Below, piece after piece: positions 5,208-5,811 of a DNA stretch of 5,811 nt. How positions within the stretch are numbered: the first letter of the stretch is position 1; the number at the start of each line of letters is the position of its first letter. Where the stretch lies: NCBI GenBank assembly GCA_903895005.1, contig CAITSH010000201.1:1-5811 (forward strand). The letters run 5' to 3'. Made by a program: the position numbers and the translations under genes. Below the pieces are notes generated by a model. It worked only from the letters and a program-made list of their open reading frames with translations, did not search any database and was not told the DNA's origin. The stretch comes from an uncultured Pseudomonadota bacterium (GTDB lineage Bacteria; Pseudomonadota; Gammaproteobacteria; Burkholderiales; SG8-39).

Positions 5208-5811
5208 ATGCAAAAACCATCGGGCGAATTCCTGCAGTCCTTCGCACGCGGCCTGTCTGTGATTCGTGTGTTCGGTCCGCAATCGCCGGTGATGACGCTC
5301 TCTGCCGTTGCGGAAAAAACCGGACTCACGCGCGCCGGAGCGAGACGCATCCTGCTGACGCTGCAATCACTGGGTTACGTGGCGAGCGAAGGCCGTGACT
5401 TTCGCCTCACCCCGCGCATTCTTGACCTCGGTTATTCGTACCTCTCGTCGATGCCGCTGTGGGACATCGCGCAACCGATCATGGAAGACCTCGTTGCCGA
5501 GGTGAAAGAGTCCTGCTCGGCCTCGGTGCTCGAGGGCGAAGACGTGGTCTACGTGCTGCGCGTACCGACGCACCGCATCATGACCATCGGCCTATCAATC
5601 GGCAGCCGCCTGCCCGCCTACGCCACCTCGATGGGCCGCGTGCTGCTGGGCGGATTACCCGGACCCGAACTCGATGCCTACCTTGCCAAGGCAAAACTCA
5701 CCGCCTATACCAAGCGCACCATCACCGACGCGAAAGCGTTGCGCAAAACGATTCTTGCCGACGCACAAAAGGGCTGGTCGCTGGTAGACCAGGACCTGGA
5801 GGACGGACTGC
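5208..5811 (+). CDS. IclR-family transcriptional regulator, PcaR/PcaU/PobR-like (partial, C-terminus cut by right edge)
   Basis: The 201 visible residues form an IclR-type regulator. SFARGLSVIRVFG (11-23) leads into a winged helix-turn-helix at about 28-70 (LSAVAEKTGLTRAGARRILL, then LGYVASEGRDFRLTPRILDLG). The effector domain begins near 80, with WDIAQPIMEDL, VVYVLRVPTHRIMTIGLSIG (113-132), LPAYATSMGRVLL (135-147) and WSLVDQDLEDGL (190-201). These features are typical of the PcaR/PcaU/PobR/CatR branch, which senses aromatic acids or beta-ketoadipate and controls their catabolic genes. The exact ligand cannot be read here. About 50 to 60 residues are missing at the C-terminus. The ATG at 5208 follows GAAGGAAG closely. 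An in-frame TTG at 5196 with GGAG 8 nt upstream is an alternative that adds four residues. The gene diverges from mraZ, and no catabolic gene is in view. Confidence 0.93.
   Translation, partial: MQKPSGEFLQSFARGLSVIRVFGPQSPVMTLSAVAEKTGLTRAGARRILLTLQSLGYVASEGRDFRLTPRILDLGYSYLSSMPLWDIAQPIMEDLVAEVKESCSASVLEGEDVVYVLRVPTHRIMTIGLSIGSRLPAYATSMGRVLLGGLPGPELDAYLAKAKLTAYTKRTITDAKALRKTILADAQKGWSLVDQDLEDGL

Overview
The window holds the start of a division and cell wall (dcw) gene cluster, read right to left on the minus strand, and a divergent IclR-family regulator gene on the plus strand at the right edge. The order on the minus strand is mraZ, rsmH (mraW), a 34-codon candidate small gene, ftsL, ftsI (pbp3) and murE, which the left edge cuts. 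The high GC content of the genes, the Gram-negative dcw order, the short FtsL that runs straight into a class B PBP, and the look of the FtsL, FtsI and MurE proteins suggest a betaproteobacterium, probably Burkholderiales. That placement is an inference, not a measurement.

The dcw genes are packed tightly: 12 bp between mraZ and rsmH, 13 bp between rsmH and the small ORF, a 4-bp ATGA overlap into ftsL, a 4-bp GTGA overlap into ftsI, and 1 bp between ftsI and murE. Every cistron except ftsL appears to start with GTG. This points to one polycistronic message with coupled translation. MraZ is the operon's regulator, RsmH methylates 16S rRNA, FtsL and FtsI belong to the septal peptidoglycan machinery, and MurE adds the third amino acid to the peptidoglycan precursor.

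The 487-bp intergenic region between mraZ and the IclR gene carries readable control sites. On the minus strand there is a sigma70-type promoter (TTGACC, 17 bp, TAAAGT). It is followed by four TGGGN-type MraZ boxes at exact 10-bp spacing and by a possible leader hairpin whose foot includes the last box. On the plus strand, three TGTTCG half-sites 10 bp apart form a PcaU/PobR-type operator that overlaps a candidate promoter for the IclR gene. Between the two control regions lie an AT-rich stretch of about 140 bp with no recognisable gene and a block of inverted repeats.

The regulator resembles the PcaR/PcaU/PobR branch of the IclR family, which controls aromatic acid (beta-ketoadipate) catabolism. 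No catabolic gene is visible here. The most interesting candidate for something undescribed is the small ORF between rsmH and ftsL, which has a perfect Shine-Dalgarno sequence and is translationally coupled to ftsL.
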